From assembly GCA_022410635.1 (NCBI GenBank), contig JAJVDF010000868.1, positions 63,985 through 127,984 of the forward strand: 64,000 nt of DNA. The letters are read 5' to 3'. This document shows positions 23,653 through 35,422 of the stretch, in pieces. The notes under the pieces were generated by a model. The model worked only from the letters and a program-made list of their open reading frames with translations. It was not told the DNA's origin and did no database searches. The DNA comes from Tretioscincus oriximinensis. Lineage: Eukaryota > Chordata > Lepidosauria > Squamata > Gymnophthalmidae. Each line of letters starts with the position of its first letter. Positions within the stretch are counted from its first letter, which is position 1. The position numbers and the translations under genes were made by a program.

Positions 23653-23959
23653 TGTGTTTTTTAAAAGTTAAATCACAAACCTATGCATGGATTTTGCTTT
23701 ATATAGATATACAGGTTATTGATATAATGGCTGGGCAACTCTCTACAATTAATAGTCTTTTAAGAGGTTTAATGCCTGTGATTTCTGCTATTTAATATAT
23801 GTAGCAAGGTGTTACAAGGAAATATTTGGCATACCTGGGCATTTAAATGCAAGTTGTGTGCCCCCCCCCCAAAAAAAAAAAAAAAAAAACCAAACAAAAA
23901 AAATAAGTAAGGCAAAATGCATCTCTTTCCCACTTCTTTCCCATGTTCCACATGCAGCA

Positions 23960-24230
23960 TTGATCAATTAGGGCAAGCAAGACAATATTTCACGCAGAAA
24001 GGATTGGTTGAAAAGCTGTTTATAATCCTTAGAAAATGACAAAGCCAAGACAAAAAAGAAGAAGAAAATTTTAGTTATGGTCAGATGCTCAATTGTCTTC
24101 TTTTTCTTCTACCTGAGAATAGAGATTTGGATTTCATCTCATGTAGTCATACATGTTTTAGTGAAAGAGGAATAGAAGCTGAGATATGTTTCTTTGATTC
24201 CTTGCTGGTCTGTTTCAGGTTCTTCAGAAG
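23960..24230 (-). other. WAP-A 3'UTR exon (end not defined)
   Basis: Follows an acceptor (AATTCTGCAG) on the minus strand. The block CTTCTGAAGAACCTGAAA recurs after the same kind of acceptor in WAP-B (33012), WAP-C (41621) and WAP-D (45598). It lies after the stop codon and so would be untranslated. No poly(A) signal could be assigned; the lower boundary is arbitrary. Confidence 0.45.
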
Positions 24231-24843
24231 CTGCAGAATTTAAAGGAAATAAATAATAATAGCATAGTATTTTTTTTGTAATGCCCTTTTCACCAAAGGA
24301 CAGCATAAATAGCTTTTGTTGCTTTCTCCACAACAGACACTTTGTGAAGTATGTGGGGCAGAGAGTGTTCTATGATTGGCCAAAGGTTTCTCAGCTGGTT
24401 TCACGAAGGAGTGTGGCATTGAACTAGGAAACAACCAAATAAGAGCCCAACATGCTAACCATTAGACTAAACTGGCTCTAAAGTCTAAAATAAAGCCAAT
24501 CAGATCAGTTTCAATTAGAAAGGCACATTTGTACCTGAGGCAATATGCAAATAGATCCATGGAATTGATACTGTAGGTAATTGGGCACCCTGGTTAAGAT
24601 GCATCTTCCAACTTTTGACTGACCAAACTTTATTCTCTCTCCTTGGGAATGTCATCAGTTTTAACTATCTTAATTTAGCTGTTTTTCTTTTTCTTTTACT
24701 GTGATCTGCCTTGGGACCCTCAGAATGTTAATTAATTTGAGATTGCTGTCAAAAGGCTTGGCAGTGATCTATATCCATTAAGGAGAGCATGAAAGATGGG
24801 GCAGGGCTGACTTTCCATTCGCCAAGCAGTAACTCCACATACC

Positions 24844-26130
24844 TTACTGTGNCTCCACACAGCGCTTTGCACAACACCTTTCACAGCACTTTTTCTTTCC
24901 AGTGCAGTTATTATCTCTTTTACACTCATCAGGTTGAGGACCAGTGCAAAAGCAAGCATCTATTGGACAGACTCCACGTTTAGCTGTAACGTGGACAGAA
25001 GAAACAGCAGAACACAGAGCATGTAAGAAACAATCATGGGATTGTGTTATTTCTAGCAGCGCAATCAAGTTTTGTCTTTTCTTATATTAATTCAGTATAC
25101 TTGTACTATACCTCACCCTAAACGGAAAGCAATTTACAAAACCTTTTAGAACAAAAAATGGAAAGTGCAGAAATTATGCTGACCGGATGGCCCCTTTTTG
25201 GGGGGGTTGAAAACCCAGTTTTGGGGTGCCTCCCAGTATTTTCTGAGGAATTTTTTTTTCAAAAAAAGATTTTATTTTGAAAGATTTTTTTGTTTTTTAA
25301 TTTGTTTTCCTCAGAAAAAACCGAGAGGCACCCCCAAAACGGGTTTTCAACCCCTCCAAAAAGGGGTCAGCTGGTCAGCCTAAGAATTAACCTAGTAAAA
25401 TTAATATTCATTATCAATATCATCTTGAATTTTTATCATTCATAATTAAAACAAATGCTGACTGAAATGAGTTTATGAATGAACTAGGGGACAGGGAGTG
25501 TGGAAAGTCATCACTCTTCTTAGAGGGCATTTAATCATATGCACAAAGACCTTTTGCGGGTAGGTGACCCTACTGGAACAAAACTAGGTGTCTCCCTTAA
25601 GATAGGGGAATCCGTCACAAAAATCTTCTTGCAGGAAGGAAGGAAAAAAGGCAGGAAGGCAGGAAGAAAAGAAGGATGCAAATGCAAAAATAAATAAATA
25701 AAATGACACACTGGTATAATACAGAACAGAGACCAAATTATGAATAGTGTCCAAAAATGCTGCAGTAGCCCACTAAATACTCAAGAAGACCCCTAGACCC
25801 TGAAAAAAGACAGATTTGTTCAGTGGTAGTCCATTGTTTACTTTTTGGCTACTAAAAAGCAAGCCCATCATGAACTGCTGTCTGAGAATTTTGTTTATGG
25901 AGTGTAAAAAAATCCCGTGGATCTAAAATACTGTTGCCTTAAAGTAACGTTGTAGGGAAAAAAACTAATCTAACGACAATGAAAATACTTGGCTGCTTTT
26001 CCTAACCACATTTCCTTCTCCAGGTGTTGATTTGGTACCCACCTTTTAGGCTTATTTTCCCAGTTGTGGATGGAAATTTGATCCAAAGGATTAGAAGCCC
26101 AGCAAGAAGAAAGGCAGTCAGCTTCTTCAT
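24844..26130 (-). CDS. WAP-A: secreted WAP protein, 10-cysteine type
   Basis: Exon 1 is 26130-26043 (88 nt): signal peptide beginning MKKLTAFLLAGLLILW, donor G|GTGGGT, phase 1. Exon 2 is 24983-24843: acceptor TTACAG, stop TAA at 24846-24844, followed at once by a donor (AAG|GTATGT), so an untranslated exon follows; a matching acceptor is at 24230. The product is 75 residues. The WAP domain starts RGVCPID and ends CCERCCAKRC. It has the eight canonical cysteines plus two more, one just after the second cysteine (CFC) and one just before the seventh (RCC). One N near the C-terminus leaves one residue undefined. The intron holds foldback MITE M1. It is a close paralog of WAP-B and WAP-C. Protease inhibition or antimicrobial action is the usual family role and is unproven here. 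Confidence 0.85.
25175..25382. mobile_element. Foldback MITE M1, copy 2 (WAP-A intron)
   Basis: 208-bp palindrome, ends TATGCTGACCGGAT and AGCTGGTCAGCCTAA. The two arms pair nearly base for base around an A/T-rich centre. Confidence 0.8.
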
Positions 26131-26176
26131 GGTTGCTCTGTGGGTCACAGTGCTCAGAAATGCATAAAGCAGCAGG

Positions 26177-26184
26177 TATTTAAA
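26177..26184 (-). promoter_or_regulatory. WAP-A TATA-like box
   Basis: TTTAAATA on the minus strand, 47 bases upstream of the ATG, at the same place as in WAP-B to WAP-E. Conservation among five paralogs is the support. Confidence 0.5.
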
Positions 26185-26469
26185 GAAGTATTAGAAAGTA
26201 AATTGGGTAATATTGACCTATGTTGAATTACCTGTACAGCTTGTACTCTGGCTATTAGCTTTATTCTTCCAGGCTAGAGGCCTCCTGCCTTGTATTCTAA
26301 ACTACAAGTATTCCTTGAACGTGTAGCTGACACCTAATAGTTCCTTCAAACGCCATTGACATCATTCCCCCTTTCTTACGATCGATTGATCGTTGGAAAT
26401 TCAACATCCGTACCCTATTGCTCACAAATAGGAACACCTATTTCCAGCTACATCTGGTTCACTAATTGT

Positions 26470-26634
26470 GGCCATTTCTGTACACGGGCAATCTGGCCAC
26501 AATAATCCATGCTTTGCTAAATTCCATACTGGACTATTGTAATACACTCTATATGGGGCTGCTCTTTGGAAGCTGCAGCTGGTGCAGAATGCAGCAACTG
26601 GACTGTTGAATGGAATATCTGGCCAGACACATAC
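26470..26634 (+). pseudogene. L2/CR1-clade LINE RT fragment
   Basis: The plus strand reads SILDYCNTLYMGL and then LQLVQNAATGL, which matches the DYCNSL..GLP and LQ.VQNAAAR blocks of CR1/L2 reverse transcriptases. It is cut off on the right by MITE M2. It lies upstream of WAP-A. Confidence 0.65.
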
Positions 26635-27116
26635 TAGACTGACCAGGTTTTCTGAGGCCCAAACTGGGATAATCAATATTCATGCTAATTTACATATTCA
26701 TGAATATGCAAATCACCCATCAACATGCATTCTTCTCCCATGCAAGAAATCTGTGAAGCATGTGAGAATTTTTTAAAGTGTGTGAAATTTTTTAGAGTGG
26801 CCCCAGTTGCTAGAGCCCCCTAGTGGTGGTGCAGTGAATTGCTTTTTTAAAAAAAAACATTTTTTTTGAAGTGTATGAGAATTTTTATTTTTTACTGAGG
26901 GGAGAGTGCCTTCAGCAGCTGGCCCAGTTACCATAGCCCCCTAGTGGTATTGCAGTGAATTTCTTTCTTTCTTTTTTCTTGAGGTGTGCAAGAAATTTTT
27001 GAAGTGCATGAGAATTTTTTATTTTTTACTGTGGGGAGGGTGCCTTCGGGAGCTGGCCCCAGATGCCAGAGCTCTCTAGTGGTGGTGCTGTTCAAAAATT
27101 ATTATTATTTTCCTCA
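26635..27116. mobile_element. MITE M2, copy 1
   Basis: Starts TAGACTGACCAGGTTTTC and contains the near-palindrome TTTACATATTCATGAATATG (26689-26708), then diverged internal repeats of the GGCCCCAGTTGCTAGAGCCC kind. It ends in the Penelope-like coding part. Related copies are at about 40432-40703, 46940-47194 and 58873-59237. The ends resemble those of M1 (CTGACCAG / CTGGTCAG), so the two families may share a transposase. Confidence 0.55.
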
Positions 27117-28698
27117 GCAAAAACTGGGTCCTTAGTGAGTCCTCCCTATGAGTCCAGTTTATAAAGATGTCATCGATGAATCTTAAGTAAAGTACAGGTT
27201 TCTGGATGCAGGAGTTGAGGAAGTGTTGTTCTAGATCAGCCATAAAGATGTTGGTGTATTGGGGTGCCATACGTGTACCCATGGCAGTACCATTACTTTG
27301 GAGATATATGTTATTGTCAAAAATGAAATAGTTATGGGTGAGAACAAAGTGGCAGATCTTAGTGGCTAAGTTTGCAGAGGTGCTATCTGGAATGGTGTTC
27401 TTGATAACTTGTATTCCATCTTTGTGGGGATGTTCATGTATAGGAATTCCACATCCATAGTAGCAAAGATGGTATTCCCTTGGAGGTTGTGTATGGACTG
27501 TAGTTTCCATAGGAAGTCAGTCGTATCCCTCACATAGCTAGGAGTATTGATGACATATGGTCTGAGCACTTTGTCCATATATCCAGAGGCACCAACCGTA
27601 AGGGTTCCAATGCCAGAAATGATGGGTCTTCCAGGGTTGCATTTTTTGTGTATTTTGGATAGTAAATAGAAAGTGCCTGGATGGGGTTCCTGTGGTGTGT
27701 TCATTTGTATCAGATCCTGTACTATGGGAAACTCCATAAGTAGTGATCGTAATTCCTTGCGGTATTCCTCTGTAGGATCTTTGGGTAGGATTCTATAGAA
27801 TGTGGTGTTGGATAGTCGCCTCCTGGCTTCCTGTGTGTAGTCAGATTTGTTCATGATGACCACAGCTCCTCCTTTGTCTGCCTCTTTGATTATAATATTA
27901 GGGTTGTTCTTGAGGTTATGTATGGCCTCCTGTTCCTTGCAGCTGAGGTTGTACGTTAGCTTACATTGTTTGTTGATTATCTGTGTTTGGGCATGTTGGC
28001 GGAAGCAATCAATGTAAAAATCTAGTTCCGTGCATAGTCCATCTGGAGGAGTCCATGTGAAGTTCTTCTTTTTACAATTCTGGGAGGTGTTCTGTTGTAC
28101 ATTAGTGTGCTGGTTGATAGATTCCAATGACGGCGATGATTCTTGTGAGTTGTTCTCTTGAGTGGTGTTCATGAAGAATTCCTTAAGTCATGGGCAGCGG
28201 AGGAATGTCTCTAGTTCACCACAAAAATGTATCATTTGTGTGCGTTTGGATGGGCAGAAGGATAGTCCCCGTGATAGGACTGGCTCTTCAACCTGTCTCA
28301 GAATGTGGTTTAAGAGATTAACAATGTTGTTTTCTGGTTCCCATAATGTTCCTGTTATGAGTAATGGAATCTTGTAGCAGTGAGAATTTTTTTTTCTTTT
28401 ATAAACATTAATGAGGAGAAATGTGTCCTGTATATCGTATTTCTTTTTTCTGAGTGGTTGTGTTCATTGACTTCTGTGTAGGGTTGGTTCCTAATATGTG
28501 TCTCCAGATTAGAGATTTCTCTCTTGATCCTTTCTTATTTGCTGTATAAGATGCTGATAAGGTGCTTCAATAGTTTTTTGGATAAAATCTTGCATAGTTT
28601 GTCACTGTAGTCTGTGTGGTATGTGGTAGGTAGTGGGTTCTTTACTCGTAGTCCTTTGGGGATGATGTCCTCCTGTTTGCAGTGTTTAAGAAAGATTA
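27117..28698 (-). pseudogene. Penelope-like element reverse transcriptase, truncated and frameshifted
   Basis: Minus-strand frames 28172-27366 and 27510-27117 together encode a Penelope-like RT. Visible motifs are KEADKGGAVVIMNKSDY (about 27890), LLSKIHKK..PGRPIISGIG, GTAMGTRMAPQYTNIFMADL and RFIDDIF (about 27180, the catalytic DD). Upstream, 28698-28535 encodes the more N-terminal part. A stop lies just before 28172, and a frameshift near 27440 separates the two RT frames. The 3' end, including any GIY-YIG endonuclease, is missing: MITE M2 begins there. Mariner splits its 5' region. It is dead. Confidence 0.8.
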
Positions 28699-28700
28699 TA

Positions 28701-29637
28701 CGAGGTGTATTCAAAAAGTATCGAACCTTAAATTTTCCCGCGTAAACCAATGAAGCGCGGGAGATTCCCTTTGGTGGAGATGTGGAGGGGACATTCATGC
28801 GCAGCCGTGAATTTTTTCCCGCCCGCAGATCATGTCAGTTGCTGCCAGTTGGCCAATGTGTGAAGACATGTAGAGAGCGGCCGTCGGATTTCAGTTTCTG
28901 TAAAATGACAGAAAAACTTGAGCAGCGATATTGCATCAAATTTTGCTACAATCTTGGCGATACTCAAGTGGAAACCATTCGCAAGATTGAACAAGCTTTC
29001 GGGGACGATGCCATGAGCACCTCACGGATAAAGGAGTGCTACAACCACTTCAAAAATGGCCGCACATCAGTGGACAGCGAACCACGTTCAGGCAGACCCT
29101 CCACAAGCCGAAATGACAATGTTATTGAGCAAGTGCGGACTGTGATCATGCAGGATCGTCGTATCACAGTCCGAGAAATTGCAACGGACTTGGGAGTAAG
29201 CATTGGATCGGTACATTCAATTTTGACCGAGGATTTGAACATGAGGAGAGTTGGCAGCTCCATCACGACAACGCACCCGCCCATTCAGCGCATGTAATTC
29301 AGGCTTTCTTAGCCAAACACAACATTCCTGTGGTTCGTCAGGCCCCATACTCACCTGACATGGCTCCGTGTGACTTTTGGCTATTTCCCAAGCTGAAAAT
29401 GACGCTGAAAGGGACCCGATTTGAATCAAGAGAAGACATCATGCTGAATGCGACAGACCGGCTGAACAACCTTCCAAGAACTGCGTTCCAGGCGTGTTTC
29501 CAAAAATGGCAGAAGCGCTGGGACAAGTGTGTGCATCACCAAGGAGACTACTTTGAAGGGGATTAAAGTTTCGGACCTCCAAATCAATAAATATATAAAT
29601 GCCGACCAAAGGTTCGATACTTTTTGAACACACCTCG
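28701..29637 (+). mobile_element. Internally deleted mariner inside the Penelope-like element
   Basis: Inverted ends of about 29 bp (CGAGGTGTATTCAAAAAGTA at the left, mirrored at the right with one change) are flanked by TA at 28699-28700 and 29638-29639. Length is 937 bp against about 1.3 kb for a full mariner. It inserted into the Penelope-like element, whose sequence continues on both sides. Confidence 0.9.
28905..29566 (+). pseudogene. Mariner transposase with internal deletion
   Basis: The N-terminal DNA-binding half is open from ATG 28905 (MTEKLEQR) through SIGSVHSIL. A deletion near 29250 removes the region with the first catalytic Asp and shifts the frame. The C-terminal part resumes with HHDNAPAHSA and reads to YSPDMAPCDFWLFPKLK, with 34 residues between the two Asp, the mariner D34D signature. 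It ends at TAA 29564-29566. It cannot be active. Confidence 0.88.
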
Positions 29638-29639
29638 TA

Positions 29640-30062
29640 TCTGGCTGTACCTGAGCAAGAGTCCTGAAGAGGTTGATGCATTTCCACTCCATTCGGCTAA
29701 TATTGGTGCTTTCCATGGTAGTCAATTTCAGAGAAATAACCGTGTTACTGTAGGCTAACCAGATGACCTCTTTTTGGGGGGTGGGGTCTGAAAACCCGTT
29801 TTTGGGGTGCCTCCCAGTTTTCTCTGAAGAAATTCTTTTCAAAAAAAGATTTTTTTTGAAATTCTTTTTGTTTTTTTTTGGTTTTTCCTCAGAAAAAACC
29901 GGGAGGCAACCCAAAAATGGGTTTTCAGCCCCCCCCCCCCAAAAAGGGATCATCTGGTCAGCCTATGTGTTAGTCCAGTAGAAAGTCCAGCAAAGGGAAC
30001 AGTAGTACTTTGAGACTAACAGGAGAAAAGAGGATGGCATAAGCTTTCGTAGACATGTCTAC
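29640..30062 (-). repeat. 5' part of the Penelope-like element
   Basis: Continues the element beyond the mariner on the minus strand. The outer segment contains GTCTACGAAAGCTTATGCC and a TAGTCTCAAAGTACTACT word that recurs at 1-50 and in the insertion at 57341-57436, as expected for a repeated Penelope terminal sequence. MITE M1 copy 3 is nested at 29751-29965. Confidence 0.6.
29751..29965. mobile_element. Foldback MITE M1, copy 3
   Basis: 215-bp palindrome, ends TAGGCTAACCAGATGACC and GGTCATCTGGTCAGCCTA. The flanking Penelope-like sequence continues across it, so it is a later insertion. Confidence 0.85.
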
Positions 30063-32360
30063 TAAACCTGTTTTTATTCTTGGTTTAGTCCAGTTATTCG
30101 GCATTGACCTGTATGAGCCAGAATTGCACCTTGCAGAAGGAATGCAGCCTGATTTTTGAAACTTTGCTTAGATCACAAATATTTATTAACAATAACTAAA
30201 AGACTTTCATTTTTTCTTTCTCTTGATGAAATATACTTGAAGGAAATGAGTTATGCTGCAAGAAACAACGGCTGCAGAACAACAATTTCTCATACGGGGG
30301 TTCTTACGATTTTATAGAAGCATTTCCAAAAGGAAGAATAACTTCTAAAAGTGCTTCTACCACACAATTTTCCAGGGCTATATTGGGATGGTGCACATCT
30401 CTCTGATAATCTCAGTGTACTGCTGGGTTAGCACATTGAAAAGAAAAATAAAAGCATGGCAGGAAACCCATCTCTGATGCAGGACGTCCTATCATGCAGA
30501 ATTGCTTACGCTGTCTGTTCTTTCTTCATAGGTTGCTTATTTCCTTTTTTGTCAGCTATTGACATGTTTAATTTATTATCTTTCATTTGTCATGAGATAA
30601 ACTATCACCTATCTCTGCATGTTTTAAGGGTATAAAGGAATCTCATTCCTTTTCTTGCCCCCCCATCCCTAGAAGACTGCCTCCACTTCTACTCATTCTT
30701 CACCTATTAGCCTAACTTGTTACGTGCTCAATTTATTCATAGAATCATTTGGCTTAATTGAAAAATATAGAAAAAAGCAACTAGAATGATTAAGGGACTG
30801 GGGCACCCTCCTTATGAAGTCAGGCTGCAATGTCTAGGCATCTTGAGCCTCGAAAGGTGACGTTTGAGAGGTGATCTGATTGAAGTGTACAAAATCATGC
30901 ATGGGATGGACAGGGTGAATAGAGAAAAAATGTTTTCTTTATCACACAGCACTAGGACCAACACGTTCATGTAGGATTAGTGTAGTCACGCTCCTAGAAT
31001 TGATGTCTAAATATTAGGTGCCATTCCTATAAAAACTTTTTAAGCCATGTTTTTTCATGTTTTTTCAAGGTGGACTAGAAGTATTTGTCGGAGGCCATAT
31101 TTAGGCATGTGCAATGTGCGTGCACAAGGTGGCAAAATTTTGAGGACAGCAAAAATATCTAGTAGTAAAAAATATTTGATGAGTCCACATTTTATTGTTG
31201 GTAGTCTGTAAACAAATAGCAATGCTGAAGATTCGCTGAGGGAAGAAGGGGCATTAAGTAAATAACTGCACAGCGGTGTCATACAGGCAAAATACAGGGC
31301 TGGAATCAAAACAGCATATCACTGTCAGGTGGAAGAAACAGACAGGATGCCTCCAAAGGCTATTTGCAGGGAGTTGGAGAGCAGATGTTTGAAATGTCCA
31401 AAAGCAATTAATGGGTTACCTTTGGAGGCTGAGTGCTGGACTAGATATGCTGTGGCCCAATATAGCCCAACTCCTCTTATCTGAACGTTTCTGAAAGTTC
31501 AATCACAAATGTGTGTATTTGCATGCATATGGTAGGGATATTGCTTTATATAGATACATAAGAGGAGCCCTGTTTAATGGTGCCAGAGCCCATCTAGCCC
31601 AGCACTCTGTCTCACACAGTGGCCTACCAATTGCACCTGGGCAGTCTGAAACAGAAGGAGGCAAAATCTTCACCTGTTCTTTACTTTACTATTGAATTTA
31701 TATCCCGCCCACCCCACAAAGGGCTCTTGGCAGCTCACAATACAGTACAGAATAAAAAATACAAGATGAATTATATAAAAACCAGTACAATACAATTAAA
31801 ATGATAAAAATAGATCCAGGGAAATATTTAAGAAATTGCAGTCATGACCCCCAGTATGCCAATTCACCTCCAGAGAATATTAAACAGCAGTAGAAGCAGA
31901 TCTGTCTGAGGCTTAACTTAAGCTAGCCAAAGGCCTGGCGGAACAACTCTGCTTTGCAAGCTCTACGGAAACTCGACAGTTCTCGAATTCCTTGAGTACT
32001 CATAGAGAGGATGTTCCACCAGGTAGAGGCTACACAGGAGAATGCCCTGTTTTTGGTGACCGAAAGGCGGGCCTCCCTGCCACCAGGAACCTGTAACCGG
32101 TTAAGGTCCACACATGATCTCAGTGTTCTCCTGTGTGTGTAGATAACCAGCCGGTCTCGCAGATATCAGGGCCCTAAGCCACGTAGAGCTTTGAAAGTCA
32201 CAACCAGCACCTTGAACTGGATCCGGAACTCAATCGACAACCAATTCAGTTCCCGTAAATTAGGGGTTATGTGGCCCCATGAGCGGCACCTGTTAATGAA
32301 CGGGCTGCTGCATTCTGGACCAACTTCAGCCTCCCGATAAGGCGCAAAATGTCAAGACAT
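30063..32360 (+). repeat. LINE 3'-region fragments; no gene
   Basis: About 30750-31030 reads like the region ahead of CR1 3' ends (GTCAGGCTGCAATGTCTAGG, GAGGTGATCTGATTGAAGTG). 31320-31490 is a CR1-like 3' end. About 31560-31680 is a reverse fragment. About 31690-32340 carries the widespread word GCACCTTGAACTGGATCCGG of another LINE-derived repeat. Boundaries are approximate. Confidence 0.5.
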
Positions 32361-32779
32361 CCACCCTAGTAGGTTTATACCCTTGATGTCCATGAACCTG
32401 TCTAATTCTCTCTTAAATCTATCCAGGCTGCTAACTACTACCACCTCTTCTGGAAGTACATTCCACAACCCGATGACCCTCTGGGTGAAAATTACATCTA
32501 TAATTAATATAAAAGACGGCTGGTTTTCGACAATAAATAGTCCTTTAAGCAGTTTAATGCCTGCTATTTCTGCTCTTAAATGTCTGTAACAAGATGTTGC
32601 AAAGGAATATTTGCAGTTTCTGATATTTAAATGCATGCTATGTGGCTAAAACCCCTAAGAAAAAAACAAGGGAGGTAAAACTACAAGAACCACAATGCTC
32701 CTCCCACCCCATGGTCTGCAGCACCTCTGACTGCCAATGACCAATTAGTAAAAGAAAAGACAAGGCACAAAATGGGATT

Positions 32780-33012
32780 GGTTGGAAAGCTGTTTATAAA
32801 ACTACAGAAAATGAAAATACCAAGTTAAAAAAAAACAAGAACATCTTGATTTTGTTCAGATGGTCAATTGTGTCTTCCTTTTCTTCTGGCTAGGAATAGA
32901 GATTCGGAGCATGATGATTTCATCTCATGGATGCATGTTTCAGTGAAAGAAGAGTAGAAGCTGAAATACATTTCTTTGATTCCTTTCTGATCACTTTCAA
33001 GTTCTTCAGAAA
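32780..33012 (-). other. WAP-B 3'UTR exon (end not defined)
   Basis: Acceptor TTAAGCAG then TTTCTGAAGAACTTGAAA, as in WAP-A, -C and -D. The intron from exon 2 to here contains the TIR derivative (33050-33412) and a CR1 3' end (33416-33830). The lower limit is arbitrary. Confidence 0.45.
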
Positions 33013-33049
33013 CTGCTTAATTAAAAAGGAAAAAATAAAAATAAAGTCT

Positions 33050-33412
33050 AAGAGCAGGTGTACACCATGACTTAAAAACTGCTATAATCCGGAATATAGC
33101 AATCATGTGTCCATGTACACCAAACATGTATATTCCATGACCAATGCCCCAGTTCCGTAACATCACTCATTGATCTTGTCGTAATGCAGTCAGATTTTTT
33201 TTACTTGCAACAGCCAATAGAAACAACTGCTGTGTTCTCAATTGTTTTATCATTTTGCGTCTAATTTGTACACACACATACGGTTGCGAGAATACGGGGT
33301 CCTCCGGAACAATGCCTGAATATCTGAGCAATAGTTTATTTTGGGGAAAAAAGGCATTTATTGTTGGTTGACTACTGAAAGACACTCAGCATTTGTGCCC
33401 GGAACATCCTGA
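33050..33412. repeat. Short TIR-element derivative, copy 2
   Basis: Matches 6558-6930 over its length, including GAACAATGCCTGAATATCTG. It carries one ATAATCCGGAATATA, a worn form of the palindrome found twice in the longer elements. Confidence 0.55.
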
Positions 33413-33415
33413 TAG

Positions 33416-33830
33416 TGTTATATCACACAACTCTAGGACCAGAGGACACTCCTTGAAACCGATGCGCAGAAAAGTGAGAACAGACAAAGGAAAGTATTTT
33501 TTTACTCAGAGGGTCATCAGCCTGTGGAATTTACTTCCTGAAGAGGTGGAGGTAGCTAACAGCTTGGATAACTTCAAGAGAGGACTAGACAGGTTTATGG
33601 ATACCAAGGGTATAAATGGGTACTAGGATGGATGTCTGGATGTTTCCTCCAGGATGGAGCAACAGGTAGTGTTCCTGAAATGCTATTTGCAGGGAGTCAT
33701 GAACAGGTGCATATTTTGCTTTCCTCTGTTCAGACTGTCCAGGAGCATCTGGTGGGCCTCTGTGTCAGACAGAATGCTGGACTAGATGGGCTTTGACCCA
33801 ATCCGGTATGGCTCTTCTTATGTTCTTATG
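33416..33830 (+). repeat. CR1-type LINE 3' end, longest copy
   Basis: Contains CTCAGAGGGTCATCAGCCTG, GACAGGTTTATGGATACC and the terminal CATCTGGTGGGCC..TATGTTCTTATG block. A short frame across the first part is LINE-derived. Confidence 0.65.
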
Positions 33831-34365
33831 ATTGTATAGAAAAACATTGTGTGCACATAGATAAATAAAGCCAGTCAGATCAATTTCTATTAGAAAAGCA
33901 TATTTGTACAGAAGACAGTATGTGCATAGATCTGTCGGACTGACACAATAGGTATTTAGATACCTGATTAAGATGAATTTGTTCACTCTGGCTTTGGGCT
34001 GAGCAAACTTTTATTATTCCTTTTCTGTGACCTGCCCTGAGACAATCAGGTAAAAGAAGAAATATAAAAATGAATGAATGAATGGATAGATGAATAAATA
34101 AATAAATAAATAAAATGACTTAAGAAAAATAGTATCTTGGTGGTCTGGGACGACAAATGATGCTTAAATTACAATGAGTTTATAAGCCAGTTTTTCCATT
34201 TCAGCATTACAAGTCAATTAATTTCAAGTAAGTTGGCCTGGTGTGTGGACAGGGCTTTTGTGGTTGCTGTGAAAAAGCTCACCAGTGATCTATATATATT
34301 TGGGAGAACATAAAAGGTGGGGGAAGGCCTGAATTTCCATTCACCAAGCAGTAACTCCACGTACC

Positions 34366-35363
34366 TTACCGTGGGTTCACACAGCGCAGTGCACAACACC
34401 TTTCACAGCACTTTTTCTTTCCAAGGCAGTTATTATCTTTTTTACACTCATCAGGTTGAGGGCCAGTGCATCTGCAAATATCTATTGGACAGACTCCAGG
34501 TTTACCTGAATGTGGACAGAAAGAACAGCAGAACACAGAGCATGTGAGGAACAGATATGGGATTGTGTTGTTTCTAGCAGCCAAATAAAGGTTTTGTCCT
34601 TTCTTATATTAAATCAATATAACATAGTACCAAGCCTTACTCTATACTAAAAGCAATTTACAGAATTGTTTAGAACAAAAAAGAAAGTGGAAAACATGGA
34701 AGTTTGTATAGTGAACACTGCAATGTCTTTTTGAATGATCAGAGATCAGGGAGAAGGGGAGATTTCACTCTTCCTAGAGAACATATGGTCATCTGCAAGG
34801 AGACATTTTGGATGGGCATTATGAAATGTGCTTCTTCTTCTGTATTATAAGTAACTCTAGAGGAAGAAAACCAGGTGGCTTCCTTCTGATTGGGGAATTA
34901 TTCCCAAAAAAATCTTGGCGGAAGGAAGAACACAAATGCAAAAATTAATCAGTCAAATGGTATACCATATACTCAAGAAGACTTTCAGAATCTGAAGAAA
35001 AAGACAGATTAGCTCAGTGGTAGTTGATTGCTTAATTCCGTCTTGGCTACTAAAAAGGAAGGCCGTTGAATCTATTTAGGATTTACTCCCAAGAAAAATA
35101 GGTCATTAACTGCTGCCTAAGAATTGTGTTTATCAATCCTATAATATATGGACTGTGAAAAATTCCTGCTGATCTACAATACTGTTGCCCTGAAGTAATC
35201 TAACTACAGTGAAACCCCTTGGCTGCTCCTTCTACCCAGTTCTCCTTCTCTCTCAGGTGTTGATTCTGTACTCACCTTCTAAGTTAGTGTCCCCAGTTGT
35301 AGATGGAAATTCTATCCAGAGGATTAGAAACCCTGCAAGAAGAAAGGCAGTCAGCTTCTTCAT
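34366..35363 (-). CDS. WAP-B: secreted WAP protein, 10-cysteine type
   Basis: Exon 1 is 35363-35276: signal peptide MKKLTAFLLAGFLILWIEF, donor G|GTGAGT, phase 1. Exon 2 is 34505-34365: acceptor CATTCAG, domain start GKPGVCPID, stop TAA at 34368-34366, then donor AAG|GTACGT. The product is 75 residues. The domain keeps the KPG motif before the first cysteine, the eight canonical cysteines and the same extra pair as WAP-A (CRC and RCC). The frame is intact and splice sites are good, so it is likely functional. The intron is short (770 bp) and free of MITEs, unlike the other copies. It faces away from WAP-C, 4.3 kb off. Confidence 0.87.
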
Positions 35364-35414
35364 GGCTGCTCTGTGGATTCCGTGCTCAGATTCAGAACTG
35401 CCTAAGGCAGCAGG

Positions 35415-35422
35415 TATTTAAA
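35415..35422 (-). promoter_or_regulatory. WAP-B TATA-like box
   Basis: TTTAAATA on the minus strand, 52 bases before the ATG, in the position shared by all five paralogs. Confidence 0.5.

Noticed and set aside
27366..28172. Host reverse transcriptase-like gene
   Set aside because: Motifs are those of a Penelope-like element, the frame is shifted and truncated, and repeats flank it.
29426..29953. 175-codon minus-strand ORF
   Set aside because: It reads antisense through the mariner and MITE M1; its ends and middle belong to different transposons.
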